A DNA stretch of 64,000 bases from Alsobacter sp045348435 (GTDB lineage Bacteria > Pseudomonadota > Alphaproteobacteria > Rhizobiales > Beijerinckiaceae). Positions 1-9,503 of this stretch are shown here, in pieces. The notes under the pieces were generated by a model. The model saw only the letters and a list, made by a program, of their open reading frames with translations. It was not told where the DNA came from and ran no database searches. Each line of letters begins with the position of its first letter. Within the stretch, counting starts at the first letter, position 1. The stretch covers positions 124,001 through 188,000 of the forward strand of contig NZ_CP157484.1 of assembly GCF_045348435.1 (NCBI RefSeq), in the 5' to 3' direction. Position numbers and translations under genes: made by a program.

Positions 1-114
1 GGTCGAATCGGGTCCGTCTTTCTTGCAACCTGTGACGGCGAGAGCGGCGAGGCCGACGCAGGCCAGGAGGAGGGGCCGAAGCCGGCGCGAAACAGGGAGG
101 GGGGCGGCGGGCAT
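1..114 (-). CDS. N-terminus of a predicted lipoprotein (partial)
   Basis: The first 38 codons of a minus-strand gene run off the left edge of the window. The peptide starts MPAAPLPVSRRLRP and continues into a hydrophobic stretch rich in Leu, Ala and Val. It ends in a lipobox-like Val-Thr-Gly-Cys with Cys at residue 30, followed by Lys-Lys-Asp. This is the layout of a type II signal peptide, so the protein is probably lipidated and exported. Too little is visible to name a family. It is divergent from the aminopeptidase gene, and the 182 bp between the two would hold both promoters. Confidence 0.6.
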   Translation of the reverse strand, partial: MPAAPLPVSRRLRPLLLACVGLAALAVTGCKKDGPDST

Positions 115-296
115 GGGATACTCCGAGGGCGAACGAGGCGCCCCGACCACGCTCATCAATGACTCGTTAAGCCTAATGTTGGGTTAAAACGGCCCGCGCA
201 CACGCAGGACAGGTCGGCCAGCGCCCGCCCGCTCACGCTTGCCGGGTCCCGGCGGCGTGCTAAGAGCTGGGGGCCGTTCACCCGCACGAGGCCCCG

Positions 297-1679
<1,383 letters not shown>

Positions 1680-1755
1680 CCCTGACGTGCGGGGAGGCTT
1701 GCATGGGCGGCGGGTTGAGTGAGACGTTTGGGAGCCGAAACGATCGGGTTCCACC

Positions 1756-2106
1756 ATGTCTGCGTTGCTCAGACCACTTCAGGCGTTGAATCTCTGGCGC
1801 GACGTCACCCTCGACCAGGTTCGCGACGGCGAGCAGGACCTGTCCGCCCGCCAGACCGCCATCCTGCTGTCCATCTATCTCGACGCCCCGCCGCACACCG
1901 TGCGGGGTCTGGCCAAGAAGCTCGGCGTGACCAAGCCCGCCATCACGCGCGCCCTGGACACCATGGGCAAGATGGAGATCGTGTCGCGCAAGCGCGACGA
2001 TCTGGACCGCCGCAACGTGGTCGTGCAGCGAACCGTAAAGGGTGCGTTGTATGTTGAGAAACTCGGCGACATGATCGTGGCCCGAGCCAAGGAACTGCCC
2101 CGATGA
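1756..2106 (+). CDS. MarR-family winged-helix transcriptional regulator
   Basis: A 116-residue DNA-binding protein. Residues of about 30-100 form a winged helix-turn-helix: a first helix ending in ILLSIYL, a recognition region around GLAKKLGVTKPAITRALD (57-74), and a basic wing with RKRDDLDRRN. The last is the DxRxx-type wing of MarR proteins. It is shorter than classical MarR (about 140 residues), so the dimerisation helices are reduced. Its stop overlaps the start of the NlpC/P60 gene by 4 bp (ATGA), so the two are translationally coupled. The ligand and target genes are unknown. Autoregulation of this two-gene unit is a guess from the arrangement. Confidence 0.8.
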   Translation: MSALLRPLQALNLWRDVTLDQVRDGEQDLSARQTAILLSIYLDAPPHTVRGLAKKLGVTKPAITRALDTMGKMEIVSRKRDDLDRRNVVVQRTVKGALYVEKLGDMIVARAKELPR

Positions 2107-2954
2107 CGAGCTTCGACCGGCGCATCACTCCCGTCCGGCCCGATCTGGCGGCCGCGCATCTGGCCGGCCAGGTGGAGTCCGCCCGCTTCGTCGAGCCGCG
2201 GCTGATGCGGGTCTGCGCGCCGTCGGCCTGGCTGAGGCGGTCTCCCGCGCCTGACGCGCCGGTGGACACGGAGGTCCTCTTCGGCGAGCGCGTGGCCGTC
2301 TACGAGACCACCGAAGAAGGCTGGGCCTGGGGACAGGTTCAGACGGACGACTATGTGGGCTGGCTGTCGGCCGAGGCGCTGTCGCCCGCCGGCGACGAGG
2401 CCGATCACCGCGTCGCGACGCTGAGGACCTTCGTCTATCCGGGTCCGAGCATCAAGACGACGCCCCTGATGGCGCTGTCCATCGGCGCGCGGCTGCGCGT
2501 GCTCGACCGCCAGGGCCCGTTCGCGCTGACGGACGCCGGCGGCTTCGTGTTCGCCGCCCATCTTGCGCCGCTCGCCTCACGCGAGGCGGACTACGTCGCC
2601 GTCGCGTCGACCTTCGTCGGAACGCCCTATCTGTGGGGCGGACGCACCAGCCTCGGCCTGGACTGCTCGGCGCTTGTGCAACTCTCACTGGCGGCCTGCG
2701 GCGTGGCCGCGCCGCGCGACAGCGACATGCAAGAGCGCGGCTGCGGAAGGCCGCTCCCGGACCTCAGGAACGACGCGCTCGAGCGCGGCGACCTGGTGTT
2801 CTGGAAGGGCCATGTCGGGATCATGCAGGACGCCCAGACGCTCCTGCACGCCAACGGCCACCACATGCTGGTGGTGGCGGAGCCCTTCGCCGAGGCGCGG
2901 GCGCGCATCCTCGACGCCACGGGCGCGGACGTGACCAGCTTCAAGCGGTTTTGA
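2103..2954 (+). CDS. NlpC/P60 family peptidase with SH3-like domains
   Basis: A 283-residue C40-family cysteine peptidase, expected to cleave peptidoglycan stem peptides such as the D-Glu to diamino-acid bond. Residues of about 35-155 look like two bacterial SH3 domains (GWAWGQVQTDDYVGWL at 73-88 is typical of the first). The catalytic domain begins near 160 with TPYLWGGRTSLGLDCSALVQ and supplies Cys188, His237 (in KGHVGIM) and a polar third residue His249. No signal peptide is evident. This is common in alphaproteobacterial members of this architecture and leaves the route of export open. It is coupled to the upstream MarR gene. Confidence 0.9.
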   Translation: MTSFDRRITPVRPDLAAAHLAGQVESARFVEPRLMRVCAPSAWLRRSPAPDAPVDTEVLFGERVAVYETTEEGWAWGQVQTDDYVGWLSAEALSPAGDEADHRVATLRTFVYPGPSIKTTPLMALSIGARLRVLDRQGPFALTDAGGFVFAAHLAPLASREADYVAVASTFVGTPYLWGGRTSLGLDCSALVQLSLAACGVAAPRDSDMQERGCGRPLPDLRNDALERGDLVFWKGHVGIMQDAQTLLHANGHHMLVVAEPFAEARARILDATGADVTSFKRF

Positions 2955-2960
2955 TCTCCG

Positions 2961-3010
2961 AGCATGCTGCGAAAAGGTGGACACCGGCTTTTCGCGCCGA
3001 AGCATGCGAC
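2961..3010 (+). repeat. Dispersed intergenic repeat, copy 1
   Basis: This stretch contains TGCTGCGAAAAGGTGG followed by ACCGGCTTTTCGC, ending in AGCATGCGAC. Closely similar copies lie at 45130-45170 (same strand) and at 49935-49984 (opposite strand). The element is partly palindromic: GCATGC occurs at both ends and GCGAAAAG faces CTTTTCGC. It sits directly after the NlpC/P60 stop codon and before a large hairpin. All three copies are intergenic, which suggests a small non-coding repeat family of this genome. Confidence 0.75.
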
Positions 3011-3022
3011 CACCAGGAAACG

Positions 3023-3060
3023 AGATCATGCTGTGTTTCCGTCGAAACACAGCATGATCT
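3023..3060. terminator. Perfect 17-bp stem hairpin between convergent genes
   Basis: A perfect inverted repeat: a 17-nt arm at 3023-3039 (agatcatgctgtgtttc), a 4-nt loop cgtc at 3040-3043, and the complementary arm at 3044-3060. It lies between the convergent NlpC/P60 and reductase genes. The reductase stop codon (3059-3061) overlaps its edge. The position and stability suit a bidirectional terminator or an RNA-protecting hairpin. No run of T follows on either strand, so it is not a textbook intrinsic terminator. It may instead be part of the repeat beside it. Confidence 0.55.
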
Positions 3061-4003
3061 AGTAGCCGACCGTTCTGTCGACCGCGTGCTCGAAGGGCTG
3101 GCCGCCCTCGTGGCGCCGGATCTGTTGCGCCACCAGCGAGATGATCGCCTCGGGCTCCGACATCGCCGCGTTGTGCGGCGTGACGGTCACGCGCGGATGC
3201 GCCCAGAGCGGCGACGCCGAGGGCAGCGGCTCGGTCTCGAAGACGTCGAGCGTGGCGCTCGCGAGCGCGCCTTCGTCCAGGCAGGCCAGGATGTCGCTCT
3301 CCACCTGCAGCCCGCCGCGGCCGGCGTTGATCAGATGGGCGCCGCCGACGCGGCCGTCCCGCGCCAGCCCGCCGAGGAGCTTGCGGTCGATCAGGCCGCG
3401 CGTGTCGTCGGTGAGCGGCAGGAGGCAGACCAGGATGTCGGTCCGGGCCAGGAAGGGCGCGAGGCCGTCGTCCCCGGAGAACGTGGCCAGATCGGGCAGC
3501 CTCTTGGGGCTGCGGCTCCACCCGGCCACGTCGAATCCCATGACCTGCAGCTTGCGCGCCGCGTCCCGCCCCAGCACGCCGAGGCCCAGAACGCCGACGC
3601 GCACGTGGCGCGCAGCCGGCTGGGCGTCGTCGTCGTCCCAGACGCGCTCCTGCTGCTGCCGCACATAGCGCATCTGCTGCCGCAGGATCTTGAGGCAGTG
3701 CAGCACCACATATTCGCTCATGCGGTTCGTCAGGTCGGGATCGACGACGCGCAGGATCGGCACGTCCGGCAGTTTAGGATCGCCGAGCAGATGGTCGACG
3801 CCCGCCCCCAGCGAGAAGATCGCCTCCAGGTTCGGCAGGCCCGCGAACGCGCCCGCCGGCGCCTTCCAGGCCACGGCGTAGTGCACGGCCCGCCGGTCGA
3901 AGGGTTCGCCCGGAACCACGACGCTCCGCTCGGGGAGCTTGCTCCTGAGCCGGGCGACCCATTGCTCCGCGTCCCAGCCCTTGATGGCCACCAAGATCGT
4001 CAT
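3059..4003 (-). CDS. ghrA: Glyoxylate/hydroxypyruvate reductase A-type 2-hydroxyacid dehydrogenase
   Basis: A 314-residue NAD(P)H-dependent D-2-hydroxyacid dehydrogenase of the GhrA branch, which reduces glyoxylate to glycolate and hydroxypyruvate to glycerate. The nucleotide-binding motif is GVLGLGVLG at 137-145. The catalytic residues are Arg229 (in NAGRGG), Glu258 (in DVFETEPLP) and His277 (in TPHNAA). The N-terminal half has the GhrA hallmark FSLGAGVDH at 63-71. The length matches E. coli GhrA (312). It lies 77 bp downstream of deoA on the same strand and might be read through from that operon. Substrate choice within the family is inferred. Confidence 0.85.
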   Translation of the reverse strand: MTILVAIKGWDAEQWVARLRSKLPERSVVVPGEPFDRRAVHYAVAWKAPAGAFAGLPNLEAIFSLGAGVDHLLGDPKLPDVPILRVVDPDLTNRMSEYVVLHCLKILRQQMRYVRQQQERVWDDDDAQPAARHVRVGVLGLGVLGRDAARKLQVMGFDVAGWSRSPKRLPDLATFSGDDGLAPFLARTDILVCLLPLTDDTRGLIDRKLLGGLARDGRVGGAHLINAGRGGLQVESDILACLDEGALASATLDVFETEPLPSASPLWAHPRVTVTPHNAAMSEPEAIISLVAQQIRRHEGGQPFEHAVDRTVGY

Positions 4004-4080
4004 CGCCGTCCAGCCCTTATCCGTCGCCCCGAACGGGCGCGGGCGTCGTCAGCCCCCCTGCATCATCGGTGGGGCTCAGC

Positions 4081-5409
4081 TCACGGTCCAGAGCTTTCCG
4101 TCTCGAAACGCGCCACCACGGCGGGCGTGACCTCCGGTTCCTCGTCGCCGAGCCGATAGGCGGCCAGCAACGCCGCCTGCGCGGCGTCGGCCGCCGCTTC
4201 CGTGCGGGCATGGACGGTCCCGAGCGGTTCGCCGGGCGCGATCCGGGCGCCGACGCCGGCGAGGTCGGAGAATCCCACGGCGTGGTCCACCGCGTCCTGC
4301 GGGCGAGTGCGGCCCCCGCCCAGCCGGATGACGGCCACGCCCACCGCCCGCGTGTCGATCTCGGCGACGAAGCCCGCACGCTCGCTCGCGACCACCCGGA
4401 CGATCTCGGCCGCCGGGAGGTGATCCCGGGCTCTCTCCACGAAATCGGCGGGCCCGCCGAGCGCCCGCACCATGCGGCCGAAAGTCTCCGCGGCCGCGCC
4501 GGACATGATGGCGGCGTCGATGCGGGCCCAGCCGTCCTCGATCGAGTCCGCCAGGCCGCCAAGCAGCAGCATCTCTCCCCCGAGCGCGACGACGACCTCG
4601 TGCAGCCGGGCTCCCCGGTGTTCGCCGGTCAGGTAGGCGACCGCGTTCATCACCTCCACGGCGTTGCCGGCGGCGCTGGCGAGCGGCTCGTCCATGCTGG
4701 TCAGCAGGGCGGTGGTCGGCAGGCCCGCCCCGGTCGCCACCTCGGCGAGGCTTTCGGCCAGTTCGGCCGAGAGCTCGAAGGTTGGCATGAACGCGCCGTT
4801 GCCGGTCTTCACGTCCATCACCAGCCCGTCGAGCCCGGCCGCGAGCTTCTTCGACAGGATCGAGGCCGTGATGAGCGGGATGGACTCCACCGTCGCGGTG
4901 ACGTCGCGGATGCCGTAGAGCCGCTTGTCGGCGGGCGCGAGGTTCTCCGTCTGGCCGATGATGGCGCAGCCGACGTCGGCGACCACGCGGCGGAACAGCT
5001 CGTTGTCGGGCTGCGAGCGATAGCCCGGGATCGAGTCGAGCTTGTCGAGCGTGCCGCCCGTATGGCCGAGGCCGCGGCCGGAGATCATCGGCACATAGCC
5101 GCCGCAGGCGGCCACGGCCGGCGCCAGCATCAGGCTGACATTGTCGCCGACGCCGCCGGTGGAGTGCTTGTCGAGGACCGGGCCGGGCAGGTCCGGCCAC
5201 ACCATGGTGACGCCGGAGTCCACCATGGCCCGCGTCAGCGCCACGCGCTCGTCCATGGTCATGCCCTGGAAGAACACGGCCATCGCGAAGGCGGCGGCCT
5301 GGCCCTCCGTCACCGCGCCGCTGGTCAGGCCGCGGATCACGAAGGCGATCTCCTCGGCGGTCAGCTCCGCTCCGTCGCGCTTGCGGCGGATGATTTCCTG
5401 CGGGATCAC
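4081..5409 (-). CDS. deoA: Thymidine phosphorylase DeoA
   Basis: Catalyses phosphorolysis of thymidine (and deoxyuridine) to the base and 2-deoxyribose-1-phosphate in the cytosol. The protein has 442 residues, as in E. coli (440). The phosphate-binding segment DKHSTGGVGD lies near 84-93, and SGRGLGHTGGTLDKL, typical of the thymidine and pyrimidine nucleoside phosphorylase family, lies near 113-127. The N-terminal helical part begins MIPQEIIRRKRDG. It is the last catabolic gene of the nucleoside operon, 7 bp after deoC. Its product needs DeoB, which is encoded at 21.6-22.8 kb, to reach the DeoC substrate. Confidence 0.95.
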   Translation of the reverse strand: MIPQEIIRRKRDGAELTAEEIAFVIRGLTSGAVTEGQAAAFAMAVFFQGMTMDERVALTRAMVDSGVTMVWPDLPGPVLDKHSTGGVGDNVSLMLAPAVAACGGYVPMISGRGLGHTGGTLDKLDSIPGYRSQPDNELFRRVVADVGCAIIGQTENLAPADKRLYGIRDVTATVESIPLITASILSKKLAAGLDGLVMDVKTGNGAFMPTFELSAELAESLAEVATGAGLPTTALLTSMDEPLASAAGNAVEVMNAVAYLTGEHRGARLHEVVVALGGEMLLLGGLADSIEDGWARIDAAIMSGAAAETFGRMVRALGGPADFVERARDHLPAAEIVRVVASERAGFVAEIDTRAVGVAVIRLGGGRTRPQDAVDHAVGFSDLAGVGARIAPGEPLGTVHARTEAAADAAQAALLAAYRLGDEEPEVTPAVVARFETESSGP

Positions 5410-5416
5410 GGCGACC

Positions 5417-6184
5417 TCAGTAGGCGTTCGGGGCGGGCGAGGGCGCGCCGCCCTCGATGACGGCGATCAGGGCCGCCAGCAGCCCGCTGGCTCCGATCCG
5501 GAAGGTGGTGGGGGCGACCCAGCCCGGGCCCATGATCCGCTCGGCCAGGCTCACATAGGCGGCCGCGTCCTCGTAGGTGCGGATTCCGCCGGCCGCCTTG
5601 AAGCCGACCGGCCGTCCGGACGACTTGATGGCCTGGAGCATCGTCCCGGCGGCCTCCAGGGTCGCCGAGACGGCGATCTTGCCCGTGCTGGTCTTCAGGA
5701 AGTCGGCGCCCGCGTCGATCGCGAGGCGGCAGGCCTCCGCCACGCTGGCCTGGTCCGGAAAGGCGCCCGTCTCCAGGATCACCTTCAGCTGCTGCCCGCC
5801 CTGCAGCACCGCCTTGGCCTCGCGCACCATGCCGGCCGCGACGTCGGCCTCGCCGCGCAGGAAGGCCCGGTAGGGGAGCACGAGGTCGATCTCGTCCGCG
5901 CCGTCGCCGAGGGCCTCGCCCATGTCGTCGAGGACGCGCTCGAGGTCCTCCCCGCCGGCGGGGAAATTGACCACGGTGGCGATCCGCACGCCGGTGTCGC
6001 GCAGCGCGCGCGACGCCTCGCCGACGAATTGCGGCCAGAGGCAGACCGCCGCGACATGGCCGTGCGGCCCCACCGCCCGCCCGCAAAGCGCCTTGACCTC
6101 GCCGGGCCCGCAATTGGATTCCAGATTGGTCAGGTCGAGGAGGCCGATCAGCCGCCGGGCCGTGTCGACTGCAGCTTCAGACAT
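5417..6184 (-). CDS. deoC: Deoxyribose-phosphate aldolase DeoC
   Basis: A class I aldolase that splits 2-deoxyribose-5-phosphate into glyceraldehyde-3-phosphate and acetaldehyde. The 255-residue protein shows the Schiff-base lysine in FLKTSTGK (Lys164), the second lysine in GFKAAGG (Lys196), and the acidic residue Asp100 in EIDLVL. These match the E. coli catalytic set. The start at 6184 overlaps the end of the purine nucleoside phosphorylase gene by 8 bp, and deoA follows after 7 bp, so all are co-translated in one operon. Confidence 0.95.
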   Translation of the reverse strand: MSEAAVDTARRLIGLLDLTNLESNCGPGEVKALCGRAVGPHGHVAAVCLWPQFVGEASRALRDTGVRIATVVNFPAGGEDLERVLDDMGEALGDGADEIDLVLPYRAFLRGEADVAAGMVREAKAVLQGGQQLKVILETGAFPDQASVAEACRLAIDAGADFLKTSTGKIAVSATLEAAGTMLQAIKSSGRPVGFKAAGGIRTYEDAAAYVSLAERIMGPGWVAPTTFRIGASGLLAALIAVIEGGAPSPAPNAY

Positions 6185-7004
6185 CGTCCAGCCCTTTCAG
6201 GAACGCCAGCAACAGCCGTTTCAGCACGATTCCGCCGGTCGAGGCCACGGTCTTGGTCTCGCCATGCGAGGGGCTCGCGCCCTCCATGCCGGCGGCCAGG
6301 TTCGTCACCACCGAGATCCCGGCGACGTCGATCCCGAAGCGCCGCGCCAGGATCACCTCCGGCACGGTGGACATCCCGACCAGGTCCGCCCCGAGGGTGC
6401 GCATCATCCGGATCTCGGCGGGCGTCTCGAAGCTCGGGCCCGACACCCAGCAATAGACGCCTTCATGCAACTTCACACCGGCCTGCGTGGCGGCGCGCTT
6501 GATGCGGGCCCTCAGCCGCGGCGAGTAGGCGTCCGTCATGGAGACGAACCGCCCGTCATCCGTATCGCCGATCAGCGGGTTGGCGCCGGTCAGGTTGATG
6601 TGGTCGCTGATCAGCGCCAGATTCCCGGGCTGGGCGTCCTTTCGGATAGCCCCCGCGGCGTTGGTGATCACGATGGTGGACACGCCCAGGCGCGACAAGG
6701 TCTCGATGGGCGTGCGCATCGCGCCGGCGTCGCCGGTTTCGTAGTAGTGGCTGCGCCCCTGCAGCAGGATCACCCGGCGGCCTTCCAGCCTGCCGATGAC
6801 GAGGCGCCCGGCATGGCCGGACACGGCGCTGCGGGGAAACCCCGGGATGTCGGCGTACGGGATCGCGACCGCGTCCGTCACGGCGTCCGCGACGCCGCCG
6901 AGGCCGGTCCCCAGGATCACGGCGATGCTGCCAGGGCCGCCCACCTTCGGCTGCAGCAGGGCGATGGCGTCGGCGCAACGATCGGGCATTCGGATGTCCT
7001 GCAT
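6177..7004 (-). CDS. punA: Purine nucleoside phosphorylase (trimeric PNP family)
   Basis: Phosphorolysis of purine (deoxy)nucleosides to the free base and (deoxy)ribose-1-phosphate. The 275-residue protein belongs to the trimeric PNP and MTA phosphorylase superfamily. It carries the phosphate-binding ILGTGLGG (30-37), GRSHYYE, the base-site GPSFETPAEIRM and VTNLAAGM. The ATG at 7004 is chosen because it overlaps the stop of cdd (ATGA) and because residues upstream of it look like translated shadow. Against an MTA phosphorylase, the context is a deoxynucleoside operon and the TNLAAGM asparagine suits 6-oxopurines. Confidence 0.9.
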   Translation of the reverse strand: MQDIRMPDRCADAIALLQPKVGGPGSIAVILGTGLGGVADAVTDAVAIPYADIPGFPRSAVSGHAGRLVIGRLEGRRVILLQGRSHYYETGDAGAMRTPIETLSRLGVSTIVITNAAGAIRKDAQPGNLALISDHINLTGANPLIGDTDDGRFVSMTDAYSPRLRARIKRAATQAGVKLHEGVYCWVSGPSFETPAEIRMMRTLGADLVGMSTVPEVILARRFGIDVAGISVVTNLAAGMEGASPSHGETKTVASTGGIVLKRLLLAFLKGLDDV

Positions 7005-7423
7005 CAGCGGGGGTCCCGGGGCTGCATGGCGTGCGGCCCGAACCCGAAGGGGAGAAGCTCCTCGGCGGTGAAGCTGCGCCGGTAGGCTTGCGTGTCCGCA
7101 GCCCACACGCGGGCGTCGCGACCGCCGAATTCGAAGATGCGCTGGCGGCACGCCCCGCAGGGCGTGACGAGCGCCGCGCCCTCCGCCGTCACGGCGATCT
7201 CGACCAGGCTCACATCCCCGCCCAGCACCATCGCGGAGAGGGCGCTGGCCTCCGCGCAGACGCCGACCGGATAGGACGCGTTCTCCACGTTGACGCCCGC
7301 ATAGACGCGCCCCGAAGCGCCGCGGACGGCGGCGCCCACACGGTAGCCCGAATAGGGCGCATAGGCGTGCTCGCGCGCGGCGACGGCCGCGGCCAGCAGG
7401 TCGGCGGGGCCCTCGATGCTCAT
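7004..7423 (-). CDS. cdd: Cytidine deaminase
   Basis: Deaminates cytidine and deoxycytidine to uridine and deoxyuridine, making them substrates for pyrimidine phosphorolysis. The 139-residue protein is the small homotetrameric type. The zinc site is complete: CAE at 56-58 with the catalytic Glu58, and PCGAC at 88-92 with Cys89 and Cys92. NVENASYP at 45-52 is the substrate-binding signature. Both ends overlap the neighbours by 4 bp (ATGA), upstream with the permease gene and downstream with the PNP gene, so it belongs to the transporter operon. Confidence 0.95.
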   Translation of the reverse strand: MSIEGPADLLAAAVAAREHAYAPYSGYRVGAAVRGASGRVYAGVNVENASYPVGVCAEASALSAMVLGGDVSLVEIAVTAEGAALVTPCGACRQRIFEFGGRDARVWAADTQAYRRSFTAEELLPFGFGPHAMQPRDPR

Positions 7424-8394
7424 CAGCGTTCCTTCACATAGGGCAGGCCGGAGGCCCTTGGGGGGATGGCTTTGCCGATGAAACCCGCCAGAAGGATGAC
7501 GGTCAGCGCGTAGGGCAGGGCCTGGATCGCCTGCACCGGCGCCAGTCCGATTCCGGGGAGGCTGACGCCCTGCAGCCGGATGGCCACGGCGTCCAGGAGG
7601 CCGAACAGAAAGCAGGCGCCGAGCGCCGGCCAGGCCCGCCACTTGGCGAAGATCAGCGCCGCCAGGGCGATGAAGCCCTTGCCGGCCGTCATCTGCGGCA
7701 GGAACCCGGCCGCCTGGGCGAGCGACAGATAGGCGCCGCCGAGCCCGCACAGCACGCCGGCGATGACGACCGCCGCATAGCGCAGCCCCGTCACCGAGAT
7801 GCCGGCCGTGTCGATCGCGGCCGGGTTCTCGCCCACGGCGCGGATGCGCAGGCCGAAACGCGTCCGCTTCAGCACGACGGCGGTCGCCAGCACGGCGGCG
7901 AGCGCGACATAGATCAGCACGGTCTGCCCCGACACGACCTCGCTGTAGAGCAGGCCGAGCACCGGCGTGTCGCGAAGCTGGGCCGCGCCGGGCAGGCTCA
8001 GCGGCTCGAAGCGCATCGCGCCCTCCAGCGGCGGCGTGCGGCCGCCCTGCCGGTACCAGGCGTTGCCGATGAGCGCGGTGAGCCCGGCGGCCAGCATGTT
8101 GAGCGCCACGCCCGACACGATCTGGTTGCCGCGCTGGGTGATGGAGGCGAATCCATGCACCAGGCCCAGCGCGACCGAAGCCGCGACGCCGGCGCCGAGC
8201 CCCGCCCAGGCGCTCCCGGTCGCATGGGAGGCCGCCGCGGCCGCGAAGGCGGCGGCCAGCATCTTGCCCTCCAGCCCGATGTCGACGACCCCGGCCCGCT
8301 CCGACCAGAGCCCCGCCAGGCAGGCGAAGAGCAGCGGCGCGGCGAGGCGCACGCCGGAGTCGAAGATCGCGATGGCGACGCCGGCGAGGTCCAT
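7423..8394 (-). CDS. Nucleoside ABC transporter, permease subunit 2
   Basis: A 323-residue integral membrane permease of the BPD_transp_2 family, used by BMP-type nucleoside and simple-sugar importers. It starts MDLAGVAIAIFDSGVRLAAP and carries the diagnostic WSERAGVVDIGLEGKML near the N-terminus. About eight to ten hydrophobic segments follow. The start at 8394 lies 2 bp after the stop of permease 1, and the stop overlaps cdd. It pairs with permease 1 to form the channel. The neighbouring cdd, PNP, deoC and deoA genes point to nucleosides as the substrate. Confidence 0.9.
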   Translation of the reverse strand: MDLAGVAIAIFDSGVRLAAPLLFACLAGLWSERAGVVDIGLEGKMLAAAFAAAAASHATGSAWAGLGAGVAASVALGLVHGFASITQRGNQIVSGVALNMLAAGLTALIGNAWYRQGGRTPPLEGAMRFEPLSLPGAAQLRDTPVLGLLYSEVVSGQTVLIYVALAAVLATAVVLKRTRFGLRIRAVGENPAAIDTAGISVTGLRYAAVVIAGVLCGLGGAYLSLAQAAGFLPQMTAGKGFIALAALIFAKWRAWPALGACFLFGLLDAVAIRLQGVSLPGIGLAPVQAIQALPYALTVILLAGFIGKAIPPRASGLPYVKER

Positions 8395-8396
8395 GC

Positions 8397-9503
8397 TCAG
8401 GGCCCCGCGCGGCGGCGGGCCGCGAAGGCGCGGCTGAGCGGTCCACGGAAGATCCCGTCCAGCGCGCCCGCGAACAGGATCACCAGGCCCGAGATCGTGA
8501 CGATCATGTCGCGCGTGATCGCCGGCTTGTCGAAGGCCAGCTCCGCGCCTCCCTGGTACATCACGCCGAACAGCACGGAGGCCAGGATGATTCCCACCGG
8601 ATGCGACCTGCCCATCAGGGCGACCGCGATGCCGATGAAGCCGTAGCCGGCCGTGAACTCCAGCAGCAGCCGATCCTGCACGCCCATGATCTCGTTGACG
8701 GCCAGCAGGCCCGCGAGCCCGCCCGAGATCAGCATGGCGATCACCGTGATGCGGCTGATCGAGATCCCGGCGTAGAGCGCCGCGGAGGGGTTCGCCCCCA
8801 CGGTGCGGATGGCGAAGCCGAGCCGCGTGCGCCAGATCAGCGCCCACAGGGCCGCGCAGGCCGCCAGGGCCAGCAGGAAGGACGCGTTCAGCGGCGTCGC
8901 CGGGATGGACCAGCCCAGGCCCGCCGCCATCACATGCATGAACGGCACATGGGCGTTGGGGCCGAAGGTCCGCGTCTCGGGCGACATGGAGTCCGGCCGC
9001 CCGATGACGCTCACCAGGAGATACACCAGCAGCGCGGAGGCCAGCATGTTGAACATGATGGTGGTGATGACGATGTGGCTGCCGCGCCTGGCCTGCAGAT
9101 AGGCCGGGATCAGGGCCCAGAGCGCGCCGAAGCACGCGGCCGAGAGGCTCGCCAGGGGGATCAGCGCCCAGGCCGGCAGGCTTTCGAAGCGAAGGCAGAC
9201 CAGCGCCGCCCCCACCCCGCCCAGGGCGGCCTGGCCCTCGCCGCCGATATTGAACAGGCCGGCGTGGAACGCCACCGCGACGGCGAGGCCCGTGAAGATG
9301 AAGTTGGTGGCGTAGTAGAGCGTGAAGCCGATCCCCTCGCCCGTGCCGAGCGCGCCGCGCAGCATGATGGCGGTGGCCTCCAGCGGGTTCTCGCCGATCG
9401 CCAGCACCACGAGGCCGGCGGCCAGGAAGGAGGTGGCGACCGCCAGGATCGGGACCAGCGCGTAGTCGGCCCAGCGGGGCAGCTCGAGCGGGGCGGCGCT
9501 CAT
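8397..9503 (-). CDS. Nucleoside ABC transporter, permease subunit 1
   Basis: A 368-residue inner-membrane permease, the NupP/YufP-like partner of the second permease. The segment GLFNIGGEGQAALGG near 95-109 is the conserved cytoplasmic loop thought to contact the ATPase. The start MSAAPLELPRWADY at 9503 overlaps the ATPase stop (ATGA). The upstream extension in the same frame is a basic, Arg-rich shadow and is rejected. The number and spacing of hydrophobic segments fit the family. Confidence 0.9.
   Translation of the reverse strand: MSAAPLELPRWADYALVPILAVATSFLAAGLVVLAIGENPLEATAIMLRGALGTGEGIGFTLYYATNFIFTGLAVAVAFHAGLFNIGGEGQAALGGVGAALVCLRFESLPAWALIPLASLSAACFGALWALIPAYLQARRGSHIVITTIMFNMLASALLVYLLVSVIGRPDSMSPETRTFGPNAHVPFMHVMAAGLGWSIPATPLNASFLLALAACAALWALIWRTRLGFAIRTVGANPSAALYAGISISRITVIAMLISGGLAGLLAVNEIMGVQDRLLLEFTAGYGFIGIAVALMGRSHPVGIILASVLFGVMYQGGAELAFDKPAITRDMIVTISGLVILFAGALDGIFRGPLSRAFAARRRAGP

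Noticed and set aside
3023..3060. Classical intrinsic terminator
   Set aside because: The stem is perfect, but no T-run follows on either strand, so the stricter label was not used.
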